A stretch of DNA of 64,000 bases from Rubellimicrobium arenae (GCF_017916275.1 NZ_JAFMST010000015.1:1-64000), one strand, 5' to 3'; positions 8,473-18,722 are shown, counted from the stretch's first letter. Notes: generated by a model from the sequence alone, not told the origin. Made by a program: numbers and translations.

Positions 8473-9345
8473 ATGTTCAAGACGCTCGCCCTCGGCGCCG
8501 CCCTTGCGATCTCCGCCCTCCCCGCCTTTGCGGAGGGGGAGGGGCACATCACGGACTACGCCTTCTCCTTCGAGGGCCCCTTCGGGTCCTTCGACAAGCT
8601 CCAGCTCCAGCGCGGCCTGCAGGTCTACACCGAGGTCTGCTCGAGCTGCCACGGCCTCAGCTTCGTGGCCTTCCGCACCCTCTCGCAGCCCGGCGGCCCC
8701 GAACTGCCGGAGGATCAGATGCGTGCCTATGCCGAGCAGCACTCCGTCTTCGACGAAACGCTGAACGACGGCGAGGGCGGGGAACGCCCGGCCACGCCCG
8801 CCGACCGCTTTCCGCATTCCTCGCTGTCGAACGCCCCGGACCTGAGCCTGATGGCCAAGGCCCGGGCGGGCTTCCACGGCCCCTACGGCACCGGCCTGTC
8901 GCAGCTCTTCAACGGGATGGGCGGGCCGGAGTACATCACCTCGCTGCTCCACGGCTACGAGGAGCCGCCGGCCTGCGCCCCCGAGGACTTCGAAGGCTAC
9001 TACAACGTGGTCTTCGCCGCTGGCGGCTACCCGGAGGAGTGCAAGGACGAGGAAGGGCATCACCTCTTCCCGGGCTCGTGGATCGCCATGCCGCCCCCGC
9101 TCTCGGACGGCCAGGTCGAATTCGCGGACGGCTCGCGCAATGACGTCGAAGGCATGGCGCATGACGCCGCGGCCTTCCTGATGTGGACCGCCGAGCCGCA
9201 CCTGAACTCGCGCAAGCAGGCCGGCCTGACGGGCGTGATCTTCCTCGCCGTTCTGGCCACCCTGCTCTACCTGACGAACAAGAGGGTCTGGGCGCCGGTC
9301 AAGGCCGGCGGCCGCCCGATCGGCCACGACCAGCACGGCGTCTGA
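8473..9345 (+). CDS. petC: Cytochrome c1 of the bc1 complex
   Basis: 290 residues. A Sec signal peptide ends at ALPAFA. The heme c box is CSSCH and the axial Met is in [12 protein letters not shown]-terminal anchor helix ([20 protein letters not shown]) holds it in the membrane. The [21 protein letters not shown] region and an acidic insert with extra Cys ([16 protein letters not shown]) resemble Rhodobacter c1. Eleven bases after petB, and last gene before a strong terminator. Confidence 0.98.
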   Translation: MFKTLALGAALAISALPAFAEGEGHITDYAFSFEGPFGSFDKLQLQRGLQVYTEVCSSCHGLSFVAFRTLSQPGGPELPEDQMRAYAEQHSVFDETLNDGEGGERPATPADRFPHSSLSNAPDLSLMAKARAGFHGPYGTGLSQLFNGMGGPEYITSLLHGYEEPPACAPEDFEGYYNVVFAAGGYPEECKDEEGHHLFPGSWIAMPPPLSDGQVEFADGSRNDVEGMAHDAAAFLMWTAEPHLNSRKQAGLTGVIFLAVLATLLYLTNKRVWAPVKAGGRPIGHDQHGV

Positions 9346-9366
9346 GCCGAAGCTGCTAGGCATGGG

Positions 9367-9397
9367 AAGGGCGTCCGGGAGACCGGGCGCCCTTTTT
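9367..9397 (+). terminator. Rho-independent terminator of petABC
   Basis: Left arm 9367-9378 pairs with right arm 9383-9394 (12 bp, one G-T wobble at 9374/9387) around a GAGA tetraloop, followed by T residues 9393-9397. It lies 21 bases past the petC stop. There is no A-run on the left, so it should act only on the plus strand and not on thiQ. Confidence 0.9.
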
Positions 9398-9453
9398 CCA
9401 TGCCGGGTGACGGGCATCTCGCCGAACCGGCGACGCGCCCGATCTGCTTGTCC

Positions 9454-10161
9454 TCAGGTGGCCTGGGTCAGGCCGAGGTAAGCCCTGAGGGCCGGAGGCG
9501 GATCGGCCAGCAATTCTTCCGCGGGCTGTGGAGGATGGGCCCGCCCGTCGGCGACCAGACAGATCGCGCCGGCCAGCCGCCGCGCGTCCGCCGGGTCGTG
9601 GGTGACCATGAGCAGCGTCGCGCCGCGCCCGTCCAGCACCTCGCGGGTCAGCGCCAGCATCTCGGCCCGCAGCGCGGGGCCCAGCGCCCCGAAGGGTTCG
9701 TCCATCAGCACCAGGGGCCGGTCCTGCACCAGAACCCGCGCCAGCGCCGCCCGGGCCTGCTGCCCGCCGGACAGTTCGGCCGGGCGGCGCGCCTCGAGTC
9801 CCGCCAGCCCCACCCGGACCAGAGCGGAACCGGCCCGCTGCCGGTCCTCCGGGCTGGGCCTCAACGACGGCCGGAGCCCCAGCGCCACGTTCTGCAGCGC
9901 GGTCAGGTGCGGAAAGAGGTTGTTGTCCTGGAACAGGACGCTGATCGGGCGGGCCAGCGGCGGCAGGGGGCCGAGGTCGACCCCGTCCCAGGTCACGCGT
10001 CCGCTCCGGGGCGCAAGGAAGCCGGCGATGCCCGCCAGGAGGGTGGACTTCCCGCCGCCCGACGGCCCCATCAGGGCCACCGATGCGCCCCGGGGCACCT
10101 CAAGGTCGGCGACGAGCCGAAAGCTGCCCTGCCCCAGTTCGAGCTGTTCAAGACGAAGCAT
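9454..10161 (-). CDS. thiQ: Thiamine ABC transporter ATP-binding protein
   Basis: 235 residues. Cytoplasmic ATPase of the ThiBPQ importer for thiamine and thiamine pyrophosphate. Walker A GPSGGGKST, Q-loop FQDNNLFPHLTALQNV (a ThiQ-type sequence), signature LSGGQQ, Walker B LVLMDEPFGALGP and a switch His in VTHDPADA. Its start overlaps the thiP end by 14 bases. Transport specificity rests on operon context and the upstream TPP riboswitch. Confidence 0.95.
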   Translation of the reverse strand: MLRLEQLELGQGSFRLVADLEVPRGASVALMGPSGGGKSTLLAGIAGFLAPRSGRVTWDGVDLGPLPPLARPISVLFQDNNLFPHLTALQNVALGLRPSLRPSPEDRQRAGSALVRVGLAGLEARRPAELSGGQQARAALARVLVQDRPLVLMDEPFGALGPALRAEMLALTREVLDGRGATLLMVTHDPADARRLAGAICLVADGRAHPPQPAEELLADPPPALRAYLGLTQAT

Positions 10162-11677
10162 CGATCCGCCCTCCCCGATCGAAGATCCAGAACAGGAGCA
10201 GCGCCAGCGCCAGGATCAGCAGTCCCGTCGCCGCTGCGGCCTCCATCCGGTACGCCCCCATCAGCTGCGCCATGAGAAGCGGAAGGGTCTCCTGTCCCGG
10301 CCCCGCGAACAGGGCGATGACGCCCAGATTTCCCATCGAGAGCGCCGCGGCAAGTCCTCCGGCAAAGCCGAGGGCCGGGCGAGCCAGAGGCAGGATGACG
10401 ACCCGGAGCCGTCGGGCGCCGACCAGCCCCAGCGAATCGGCCAGGCGCCCGTGCCGCGCCTCGATCTCCGCCACCGCGGGCGCAAGCGCGCGGAGCGCGA
10501 ATGGCAGGGAGGCCACGGCGTCCACCAGGGCCGTCACCGGCAAGGCCACGGCGGACAGCCCGACGACGGAGCGCAGCACGAGCAGCAGCCCGGTCCCGAG
10601 CACGAGGCTCGACGCGGCCAGCGGGAGCGCCCCCGCCAGTTGGGCGAGCGTGCCGGCCCGCAGCGCCAGCGCCAGCGCGGCCCCGACCGTCAGGACGCTG
10701 GCCGAAACCGCCACCATCACCGACCGCAGCGCCGCCCCCATGGTCTCCACCGGCAGGTCGGACAGCCCGCCGACCCCGCGCAGCACCGCGAGCCCCAGCG
10801 GAAGAAGCAGGAACAGGGCGGCGCCCCCGATCCAGGCCGCGTCCATGACACGCGCGCCGGCTCCGGCGGCGTCCCACCGCTCGACCGAACGGCCCAGCCC
10901 CCCTCCGCCCAGCGCGGGCGGCGAAAGCCAGAGCGCGAAACCCGCGGCCACCCCGCAGATGGCATATTGCAGGAGCGCCAGCTGCGCGGCGCCGGCGAAG
11001 TCGGCCTCGAACCGGATGGCCTGGTAGATCGCCAGCTCGACCGTCGTGGCACGGGGGCCGCCGCCCAGGATCAGCGCGACCGAAAAGCTCGTCAGGCAAA
11101 GCGCGAAGATCGCCGCGAAGGCGCCCGGCAGGATCCGCCGCAGCATGGGCCATTCCAGCAGCGGCCAGATCGGCGCCCCGAGCGTCGCGGCCAGTCGGAA
11201 CCGTTCGGCCGGGATGTCGAGCCAGCCCTGAAGGATCAGCCGGGTCGCAAGAGGCAGGTTCAGGAACACATGGGCCAGCACGACGCCGTGAAGCCCATAG
11301 ACTGACATCCTGGGTCCTCCGATCAGGCCGAGCGCCTCGTTGACGAGCCCGCTCCGGCCGAAGAGCGCCAGGAGGCCCAGCACCGCCACGATGACCGGCA
11401 GCACGAAGGGCGCGCCCAGCAGCGTCACCAGCGCCGATCGGCCCGGGAACCGCCGCCGGGCCAGGGCCCGCGCCACCGGCACGCCGAGCCCCACCGACAG
11501 CCCCGCCGACAGGGCCGCCTGGACCAGGGTGAACCGCAGCGCCGCCCAGTCCGCTCCGACAAGGCCCCCCTCCCCCGTCCGGAGGAGAAGGGGGATCAGC
11601 GTCCCCAGGCACAGCCCCGCCATCAGGAGCGCGACCAGCGCTCCGGGCAACCGGGGCGGCCCGGATCCGACGGCCAT
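10148..11677 (-). CDS. thiP: Thiamine ABC transporter permease
   Basis: 509 residues with about twelve hydrophobic helices in two related halves, the fused double-permease form typical of ThiP and FbpB. Each half carries an EAA-type loop: AATLGAPIWPLLEWPMLRRI in the first, LGLVGARRLRVVILPLARPA in the second. Four bases separate it from the thiB stop. Some SufI/FbpB iron permeases look alike, but the riboswitch and ThiB partner favour thiamine. Confidence 0.94.
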   Translation of the reverse strand: MAVGSGPPRLPGALVALLMAGLCLGTLIPLLLRTGEGGLVGADWAALRFTLVQAALSAGLSVGLGVPVARALARRRFPGRSALVTLLGAPFVLPVIVAVLGLLALFGRSGLVNEALGLIGGPRMSVYGLHGVVLAHVFLNLPLATRLILQGWLDIPAERFRLAATLGAPIWPLLEWPMLRRILPGAFAAIFALCLTSFSVALILGGGPRATTVELAIYQAIRFEADFAGAAQLALLQYAICGVAAGFALWLSPPALGGGGLGRSVERWDAAGAGARVMDAAWIGGAALFLLLPLGLAVLRGVGGLSDLPVETMGAALRSVMVAVSASVLTVGAALALALRAGTLAQLAGALPLAASSLVLGTGLLLVLRSVVGLSAVALPVTALVDAVASLPFALRALAPAVAEIEARHGRLADSLGLVGARRLRVVILPLARPALGFAGGLAAALSMGNLGVIALFAGPGQETLPLLMAQLMGAYRMEAAAATGLLILALALLLFWIFDRGGRIDASS

Positions 11678-11681
11678 GGCG

Positions 11682-12665
11682 CTACTGCGACAGGGCGGTG
11701 CGCCAGGCCTCGACCGCCGGCCCCCGCCGGGCCTCGGCCTCCTCGGGCGGGAAGAACAGCGTCGTGGCCGGGCGCATGCTCTCGAAGCCGTCGGGCAGGC
11801 CGGCGGCGGGCGTCACCGCCGGATACATCCAGTTGGTCGTGGGGATCACGCCCTGGAACCCTTCGCCCAGCATGAAGTCGAGAAAGCGGTCGGCCAGCTC
11901 GGGCTGGTCGGTCGAGGCGACCTTGGCCGCGACCTCGACCTGGAGGTAGTGACCTTCCTCGAAGGGCAGAGCCACATAGCCGGCGTCCTCCTCGGCGATC
12001 AGGTGATAGGCGGGCGAGGTGGTGTAGCTGAGGACGAGGTCGGCCTCCCCTTCAAGGAAGAGGTTGTAGGCCTCGGACCAGCCGGGGGTGACGGTGACGA
12101 TGTTGTCCCTGAGCGCGTCCCAGATGGCCGGGGCCTCCTCGCCATAGGCGGCGTCGAGCCAAAGCACGAGGCCCAGGCCCGGCGTGGACGAGCGCGGGTC
12201 CTCGATCACCAGCGTGGCATCGCTCTCCGTGAGCTCCCGGAAGCTTTTCGGAGCGGGTCCGCCCGCCTTTCCGACCATGGCGAACCAGCCCCAGTCGAAG
12301 GGCACGAAGGTGTCGTCCGCCCATTCGACCGGCAGGTCCAGCGCCGCGCCGGTCCCGTGCGCCGCAAAGAGCCCCGTCGCGCGGGCCGCGGCCACGAGGT
12401 TCGAATCGAGGCCCAGCACCACATCGGCCTCCGACGTCGCCCCCTCGAGCTGGAGCCGGGCCAGGAGGGCCGCCCCATCCCCGGCGGTCACGAACCGGAT
12501 GTCGCAGCCGCATTCGGCCTCGAAGGCCTTCTCGACCGCCGGGCCCGGGCCCCATTCACTGGTGAAGCTGTCGTAGGTCAGGACCGTCAGCACGGGGGCG
12601 TCCTGCGCCTGCGCGAGCGCCGGGGCGGCGGCGAGGGCGAAGATGGCGGCACGAGTCGGGTTCAT
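11682..12665 (-). CDS. thiB: Thiamine-binding periplasmic protein
   Basis: 327 residues. Signal peptide ending PALAQA, then LTVLTYDSFTSEWGPGP, the hallmark N-terminus of ThiB (TYDSF). PFDWGWFAMV and GVIPTTNWMYPA match ligand-pocket regions of the family. A Cys pair (ECGC) follows. It is the first gene of the operon, directly after the TPP riboswitch; its ribosome binding site AGAAGGA partly lies in a hairpin. Confidence 0.95.
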   Translation of the reverse strand: MNPTRAAIFALAAAPALAQAQDAPVLTVLTYDSFTSEWGPGPAVEKAFEAECGCDIRFVTAGDGAALLARLQLEGATSEADVVLGLDSNLVAAARATGLFAAHGTGAALDLPVEWADDTFVPFDWGWFAMVGKAGGPAPKSFRELTESDATLVIEDPRSSTPGLGLVLWLDAAYGEEAPAIWDALRDNIVTVTPGWSEAYNLFLEGEADLVLSYTTSPAYHLIAEEDAGYVALPFEEGHYLQVEVAAKVASTDQPELADRFLDFMLGEGFQGVIPTTNWMYPAVTPAAGLPDGFESMRPATTLFFPPEEAEARRGPAVEAWRTALSQ

Positions 12666-12667
12666 GG

Positions 12668-12693
12668 GTTCGTCCTTCTGATGGCGGACGAAC
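12668..12693 (-). promoter_or_regulatory. Ribosome-binding-site hairpin of the thiB leader
   Basis: GTTCGTCC (minus strand, 12693-12686) pairs perfectly with GGACGAAC (12675-12668), an 8-bp stem with a ten-base loop. The GGA end of the thiB Shine-Dalgarno AGAAGGA (complement of 12673-12679) lies inside the right arm, three bases upstream of the ATG. It fits a translational expression platform for the TPP riboswitch. Confidence 0.65.
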
Positions 12694-12708
12694 GAGGCTC
12701 CCGATGAG

Positions 12709-12797
12709 CCACCTTCCCTCCGCCGGTATTAGCCGGTTCAGGTTCGACGGGTTCGCGGAGATCGCATCTCAGCCCGTTGCCGGGCACCCCGAGGTGG
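12709..12797 (-). promoter_or_regulatory. TPP riboswitch (THI element)
   Basis: On the minus strand the whole THI consensus is present: P1 arm CCACCT, CGGGGTGCC, GGGCTGAGA, ACCCG, GAACCTGAACCGG, CTAATACCGGCG, AGGGAA and closing arm AGGTGG, which is the exact complement of the first. It binds thiamine pyrophosphate and lowers expression of thiBPQ. There is no T-run between it and thiB, so control is probably at translation start. Confidence 0.97.
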
Positions 12798-12895
12798 GGC
12801 GGAACATAGCCGCGCGCCCGCACCGCGCAAGGGCCTTTCCGCGTCGCGAGCCCCGGCTTAGGGTCACGCCGGCACATCGCCACGGGAGAGATGCC

Positions 12896-13885
12896 ATGGA
12901 ATATCGTCGCCTCGGGAAATCGGGGCTGCAGGTCAGCGCCCTGTCCTTCGGCTCCTGGGTGACCTTCGCCAAGCAGGTGGACACCCGGCTGGCCAAGGAG
13001 CTGCTGACCGAAGCCTACGACGCCGGCGTCAACTTCTTCGACAACGCCGAAGGCTACGAGCAGGGCCAGTCCGAGGTCGTGATGGGCCAAGCCCTCAAGG
13101 AGCTCGGCTGGCCGCGCGAGACCTGGATCGTGTCGTCCAAGGTGTTCTGGGGCGGAAGCAAGCCCACGCAGCGCGGCCTCTCGGCCAAGCACGTGACCGA
13201 GGCCTGCCACGCCGCCCTGCGGCGCCTCCAGGTCGATCATCTCGATCTCTACTTCTGCCACCGCCCCGACGTGGACACCCCCATCGAGGAAACGGTGCGG
13301 GCGATGGACAACCTCGTCCGGCAGGGCAAGGTGCTCTACTGGGGCACCTCCGAATGGTCCGCCCAGCAGATCACCGAGGCGCATCAGGTCGCCCGCGAAT
13401 GGCGCATGACCCCGCCCACCATGGAGCAGCCGCAGTACAACCTCTTCGAGCGCCAGAAGGTCGAGGGCGACTACCTGCCGCTCTACGACACCTACGGCCT
13501 CGGCACGACCATCTGGTCGCCGCTGGCCTCGGGCCTGCTGACCGGCAAGTACAACGACGGCATCCCCCAGGACAGCCGCGCCGCGCTCCCGGGCTACGAA
13601 TGGCTGCGCGAGCAGTTCGAGGGCGAGAAGGGGCAGGACCGCCTGCGCCAGATCCGGGACCTGCAGGGGATCGCGGACGGCGCCGGCATCAGCCTCACGC
13701 ATCTTGCGCTGGCCTGGTGCCTCCGGAACCCGCGCGTGTCCACGGTGATCCTGGGGGCGTCGCGGCTGTCGCAGCTGCAGGACAACCTTGCCGCCATGGA
13801 CGCGGTCGGGACGCTCACCCCCGATGTCATGGACGCGATCGAGGGCGTGGTGAGGAACAAGCCCGACGCGCCGCGCCGGTTCTGA
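12896..13885 (+). CDS. Aldo/keto reductase, Kv-beta-like family
   Basis: 329 residues, cytoplasmic NADPH-dependent oxidoreductase with a TIM barrel. The catalytic tetrad is visible: Asp and Tyr in FDNAEGYEQG, Lys in SSKVFWGG and His in FCHRPDVDTP. PQYNLFERQKVEGDYLPLYD and TIWSPLASGLLTGKYNDG are typical of the group related to the potassium-channel beta subunit and YghZ. GGGAGA precedes ATG 12896; an earlier ATG at 12891 is out of frame. It is divergent from the thi operon. The substrate is unknown, likely small aldehydes. Confidence 0.9.
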   Translation: MEYRRLGKSGLQVSALSFGSWVTFAKQVDTRLAKELLTEAYDAGVNFFDNAEGYEQGQSEVVMGQALKELGWPRETWIVSSKVFWGGSKPTQRGLSAKHVTEACHAALRRLQVDHLDLYFCHRPDVDTPIEETVRAMDNLVRQGKVLYWGTSEWSAQQITEAHQVAREWRMTPPTMEQPQYNLFERQKVEGDYLPLYDTYGLGTTIWSPLASGLLTGKYNDGIPQDSRAALPGYEWLREQFEGEKGQDRLRQIRDLQGIADGAGISLTHLALAWCLRNPRVSTVILGASRLSQLQDNLAAMDAVGTLTPDVMDAIEGVVRNKPDAPRRF

Positions 13886-13886
13886 C

Positions 13887-14480
13887 ATGCGCCTTCTCGT
13901 GGTCCATGCCCATCCCGTCCCGGAAAGCTTCGGGACGGCCCTGTTCCGAACGGTCGTCGAGGCGGCGGAGGCGGCGGGCCACGAGGTCCGCGCCCTGGAT
14001 CTGTGCGCCGAAGGCTTCGACCCGGTCATGGGCGCCGAGGAGCGGCGGGGCTACAACGAAGGCGCGCCGCCCAGGGACCCCGTGCTCCTGCGGCACATCC
14101 GGCATCTGCGCTGGGCCGAGGGGATCGTCTTCGTCTACCCGACCTGGTGGTACGGCCAGCCCGCGATCCTCAAGGGATGGCTCGACCGGGTGTGGCGGAC
14201 GGGCGTCGCGTTCCAGCTGGGCCCCAAGGGGCTCGAGCCCGCGCTGACCCGGATCCGGGTGATGGGGGTGGTCACGACGCTGGGCTCCTCGCGGTGGCTC
14301 TGGTCGCTGGTGATGGGGGCGCCCGGACGCAAGATCCTGCTGCGGGGCCTGCTGGGCTGCACGGGGCTTCGGACCCGGACCTTCTGGCTGGCCCTCCATG
14401 ACATGGACAGCTCGACCACGGCCCAGCGGGACCGGTTCCTGGCCCGGGTCCGCGCGCGCATCGCCCGGCTGCCGGCCTGA
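13887..14480 (+). CDS. NAD(P)H-dependent flavin oxidoreductase, quinone-reductase-like
   Basis: 197 residues with a flavodoxin-like fold: LLVVHAHPVPESF at the N-terminus, and FVYPTWWYGQPAILKGWLDRV, the flavin/substrate signature of the NQO1/KefF/MdaB group. It starts one base after the aldo/keto reductase stop, so the two are co-transcribed and may handle reactive carbonyls and quinones together. That link is inference from position only. Confidence 0.85.
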   Translation: MRLLVVHAHPVPESFGTALFRTVVEAAEAAGHEVRALDLCAEGFDPVMGAEERRGYNEGAPPRDPVLLRHIRHLRWAEGIVFVYPTWWYGQPAILKGWLDRVWRTGVAFQLGPKGLEPALTRIRVMGVVTTLGSSRWLWSLVMGAPGRKILLRGLLGCTGLRTRTFWLALHDMDSSTTAQRDRFLARVRARIARLPA

Positions 14481-14528
14481 CGGCCCTCGGCCCGGGCCAT
14501 GTCCGGTGTGGCGGCGCGCTGTTGCCAC

Positions 14529-14550
14529 ACGCCCTGCCGGGCGTATCTTT
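14529..14550 (+). terminator. Possible weak terminator hairpin
   Basis: ACGCCC (14529-14534) pairs with GGGCGT (14539-14544) around TGCC, followed by ATCTTT. It lies between the oxidoreductase stop and the ABC ATPase start (14574). The stem is short, so it may be an attenuator or chance. Confidence 0.35.
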
Positions 14551-14573
14551 CCGACTGGAAACGGGGGACGAGC

Positions 14574-15635
<1,062 letters not shown>

Positions 15636-15638
15636 TCC

Positions 15639-16631
15639 GTGCGCCCGCCCCGCAACATCGTCGTCGTCTCGGATTCCCTGCGCGACCTGCCGGCGGCGGT
15701 CGCCGCGCTGGACCGGTCGGGCCATCACGTGACCTATGTGGACGGGCTGGTTCCCTTCCAGGAGATCGCGGCGGCCGGGCTGGCCGACATCGCACGCGCG
15801 GACGCCATCGTGACGGGGCGGCTCATGGGCCTCGACGGGGCGGCGCTGGACCTGACGCCCCGGGCACGCATCATCGCGCTGCACACCTCGGGCAGCGACA
15901 ACGTGGACCTGGAGGCGGCCACGCGGCGCGGCATCGTCGTCACCAACGTCAAGGGCGTGAACGCGGAGCAATGCGCCGAGTTCTCGCTGGGGCTCATCCT
16001 TGCCGCCACGCGCCAGATCCGGACGGGCGACATCGCCATCCGGCAGGGGCTCTGGGCCAGCCGCACGCAGACCAGCCTCGACCTTTACGGGGCCACGCTG
16101 GGCATCGTGGGGCTGGGCCCGATCGGGCGGGCGGCGGCCCGGCGCGCGGCGGCCTTCGGGATGCGCCTCCTGGGCCACACCCGCACGCCGGACCCGGAGT
16201 TCGCCGCGCAGGTTGGCCTGACCCATGTGGACCTCGACACGCTGCTGCGCGAATCCGACGTGGTCAGCCTTTACGCCTCGTTGAACGACGGCACCCGCCG
16301 CATGATCGGCCCGCGGGAGATCGCGCTGATGAAGTCCTCGGCCTATCTGGTCAACATCGCCCGGGGCGAGCTGATCGACGAGCCCGCCCTGATCGAGGCC
16401 CTGCGCGACCGCCGCATCGCCGGCGCGGCCCTGGACGTCTTCGAGCACGAGCCCCTGTACGACAGCCCGCTCTTCGAGCTCGACAACGTGATCCTGACGC
16501 CGCACCAGGCAGGGCTCGCGGCCTCGGCCAAGGTGAACGCCGCCGTGCGGGCGGTGAACAACGCCCTGGCGGCGCTCGAGGGACGCCTGCCGCCCGACGC
16601 CATCAACCCGGGGGCATTCCGCCCCCTGTGA
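15639..16631 (+). CDS. D-isomer-specific 2-hydroxyacid dehydrogenase
   Basis: 330 residues. Rossmann motif GIVGLGPIGRA, catalytic Arg in VNIARGELID, Glu in EHEPLYDSP and His in LTPHQAG. The family reduces 2-keto acids or oxidises D-2-hydroxyacids with NAD(P). Start is GTG, three bases after the ATPase. The position between an ABC ATPase and a GH4 glycosidase suggests a step in breakdown of an imported sugar acid or glycoside. A phosphoglycerate dehydrogenase role is less likely because no ACT or regulatory domain is present. Confidence 0.88.
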   Translation: MRPPRNIVVVSDSLRDLPAAVAALDRSGHHVTYVDGLVPFQEIAAAGLADIARADAIVTGRLMGLDGAALDLTPRARIIALHTSGSDNVDLEAATRRGIVVTNVKGVNAEQCAEFSLGLILAATRQIRTGDIAIRQGLWASRTQTSLDLYGATLGIVGLGPIGRAAARRAAAFGMRLLGHTRTPDPEFAAQVGLTHVDLDTLLRESDVVSLYASLNDGTRRMIGPREIALMKSSAYLVNIARGELIDEPALIEALRDRRIAGAALDVFEHEPLYDSPLFELDNVILTPHQAGLAASAKVNAAVRAVNNALAALEGRLPPDAINPGAFRPL

Positions 16632-16686
16632 CCGGATCGACCCGGCCCCGTCCGATGCGGACAAGGGCCCCCCTGCGGAGGAAGCC

Positions 16687-18063
16687 ATGCCGGAACGCAA
16701 GAAGGTGGTCCTGATCGGCGCGGGAAGCACGGTCTTCACCCAGCGCCTCGTCGCCGACATCATCCTCGCCGAAGAGGAGGACGCCTGGGACATCGCCCTC
16801 GTCGACATCGATCCGGTGACCCTGGAGGCCGTCGACCGGCTCGTGGCCAAGATGCTCGCCGCCAAGGGCGCGCGCATCCCGGTGATCTCCACGACCGACC
16901 GGCGCGAGGTGCTGCCCGGCGCCCATTTCGTCGTGACCACCATCGCCGTCGGCGGCCGTCCCGGCTGGCAGCAGGACATCGAAATCCCGCGCCGGCACGG
17001 CATCTGGCAGCCGGTGGGCGACACCATGCTGCCCGGCGGCATCTCCCGCGCGATGCGGATGATCCCGCCCATGCTGGACATCGCGCGGGACGTTGACCGG
17101 CTCTGCCCGCGGGCCCACTTCTTCAACTACTCCAACCCGATGACGGCGATCTGCCGGGCCATCCGCCGCGAGACGCGCGTCCCGGTGGTGGGCCTCTGCC
17201 ACGGCGTGACGCATGTGGAGCACCAGATCGCCCGCTTCCTAGGGACGGAGCCGGGCTCGGTCACCTCGCTCGGCGTGGGCCTTAACCACCTCACCTTCCT
17301 GACGCGCCTCTTCCTCCGCGGCCAGGACGCGGCGCCGCTCCTCCGGCAGCGGCTTTCGGAGCAGAAGCGCACGCTCGAGGCCGAGATCGCGGGCAAGGAC
17401 GAATGGCCCAACATCGTGCCCGAGGGCCGGACGCCGCGCTACGCCGACGACCCCTTCTCCTGGGGGGTCTTCGAAGCCCACGGCGTCTTTCCCTGCGCCA
17501 TGGACCGCCACGCGGTCGAGTTCTTCCCCGAGCTTTTCCCCGGCGGAGCCTACCATGGCCGCCGGTTGGGCCGCGAGGCCTTCCCGATCGACAAGCGGAT
17601 CCAGCTGGGCGACCAGTGGTATGCCGACATGCTGGCCCTGGCCCGTTCGCCCGACCCGCTGCCGCAGGACCGCTGGGACAACCTGCCCGGCGAAAGCGAG
17701 CAGCTCCTCCAGATCATGCATTCGCTGATGGACGACAGGCGGGGCGTGTTCAGCGTGAACATCCCGAACCGGGGCCAGGCCCCCTGGCTGCCCCGCGACG
17801 CCGTCATCGAATGCAACGCCGCCGCGACCGGGGCCGGGTTCGTGCCGCTTCTGGCCGACGACCTGTCCGAGCCCCTGGTCGAAAAGCTCCGGGCCAAGAT
17901 CCACGCCGTGGAGCTGACCGTGGAGGCCGCCGTGGCGGGCGACCGCGAGGCGATGCTGGAGGCGATGCTCGCCGATGGCGGCGTCACCGACCCCGCGGCG
18001 GCCCGCGCGCTTCGCGACGACCTCCTGGCCGCCCACGCCCCGCATCTGCCGCAGTTCGCCTGA
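16687..18063 (+). CDS. Family 4 glycosidase, alpha-galactosidase/alpha-glucosidase type
   Basis: 458 residues. GH4 enzymes use NAD+ and a divalent metal to cleave glycosides by an oxidation-elimination route. Seen here: GAGSTVFTQRLVADI for NAD, FNYSNPMTAICRAI, GLCHGVTHVEHQ with the metal-binding Cys and His, and LGVGLNHLTFL. CHGV is the form found in alpha-galactosidases and alpha-glucuronidases rather than in 6-phospho-glycosidases, which agrees with an ABC rather than a PTS uptake route. Strong GGAGGAAG precedes the ATG. There is no signal peptide, so it acts inside the cell. Confidence 0.92.
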   Translation: MPERKKVVLIGAGSTVFTQRLVADIILAEEEDAWDIALVDIDPVTLEAVDRLVAKMLAAKGARIPVISTTDRREVLPGAHFVVTTIAVGGRPGWQQDIEIPRRHGIWQPVGDTMLPGGISRAMRMIPPMLDIARDVDRLCPRAHFFNYSNPMTAICRAIRRETRVPVVGLCHGVTHVEHQIARFLGTEPGSVTSLGVGLNHLTFLTRLFLRGQDAAPLLRQRLSEQKRTLEAEIAGKDEWPNIVPEGRTPRYADDPFSWGVFEAHGVFPCAMDRHAVEFFPELFPGGAYHGRRLGREAFPIDKRIQLGDQWYADMLALARSPDPLPQDRWDNLPGESEQLLQIMHSLMDDRRGVFSVNIPNRGQAPWLPRDAVIECNAAATGAGFVPLLADDLSEPLVEKLRAKIHAVELTVEAAVAGDREAMLEAMLADGGVTDPAAARALRDDLLAAHAPHLPQFA

Positions 18064-18074
18064 AAGGAACGCCC

Positions 18075-18722
18075 ATGAAGGTCATCGAGCCCGACTTCGA
18101 CCGGACCGTCGACCTCCCCGGAGTCGGCCCGACTCCGCGCCCGGTGGACATCGACCGCGCCGCCACCGGGTTCTCGGACCTGCTGAGCCTCCGGATCTAC
18201 GACTTCGCCGACGGCACCACCGTCCGGGGCGAGGCCGAGGAGGACGAGGTTCTCGTGGTCCTGCTGGCCGGCGCGGTGTCCATCGCGGTCACCGGCGGCC
18301 CCGAGGAGGTCGCGTTCCAGCTCGACGCCGACGGGGACTGGGCCGTCTACCTGCCGCCGCGCCACCATTACGAGCTCGTGCCGCTGGTGCCGGCCACCGT
18401 CGCCTACGCGCGCGCGCGGCCCCATGGCGGATCGGCCCCCCGCGCCTACCGGCCCGTCGAGGGCCTTCTCGCCATCGAGGAGCCGGTCGAGCGGCTCCGC
18501 CTCCGGCTCCTGTCCCTGGCGGGGGAGACCGACGCCTCGGCGGGCCTGGGCAGCGAGGTCGAGCGGCTCGTGCACGTGACTGGCCCCGCCACGCTGACGC
18601 ACGGAGCCGGGACGCAGGAGCTTCCGCCCGGCCACACGCTCGCCCTTCCGCCCGGCGAGAACGCCCACGTGACCGGCGAGGGCGAGGTGCTGGTGGTGGC
18701 CGCGCTCAGGCCCCAGGCCTGA
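18075..18722 (+). CDS. Cupin-like protein of unknown function
   Basis: 215 residues. The chain reads like a bicupin: strands in SLRIYDFADGTTVRGEAEED, VLVVLLAGAVSIAV, WAVYLPPRHHYELV, and a weaker second barrel with HVTGPATLTHGAG and HTLALPPGENAHVTGEG. Metal ligands are only partly conserved. It resembles KduI/IolB-type isomerases in shape but I cannot see their full signatures. AAAGGA lies upstream, 11 bases after the GH4 gene. Its last 17 bases overlap the end of the converging NodB-like gene. Confidence 0.6.
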   Translation: MKVIEPDFDRTVDLPGVGPTPRPVDIDRAATGFSDLLSLRIYDFADGTTVRGEAEEDEVLVVLLAGAVSIAVTGGPEEVAFQLDADGDWAVYLPPRHHYELVPLVPATVAYARARPHGGSAPRAYRPVEGLLAIEEPVERLRLRLLSLAGETDASAGLGSEVERLVHVTGPATLTHGAGTQELPPGHTLALPPGENAHVTGEGEVLVVAALRPQA

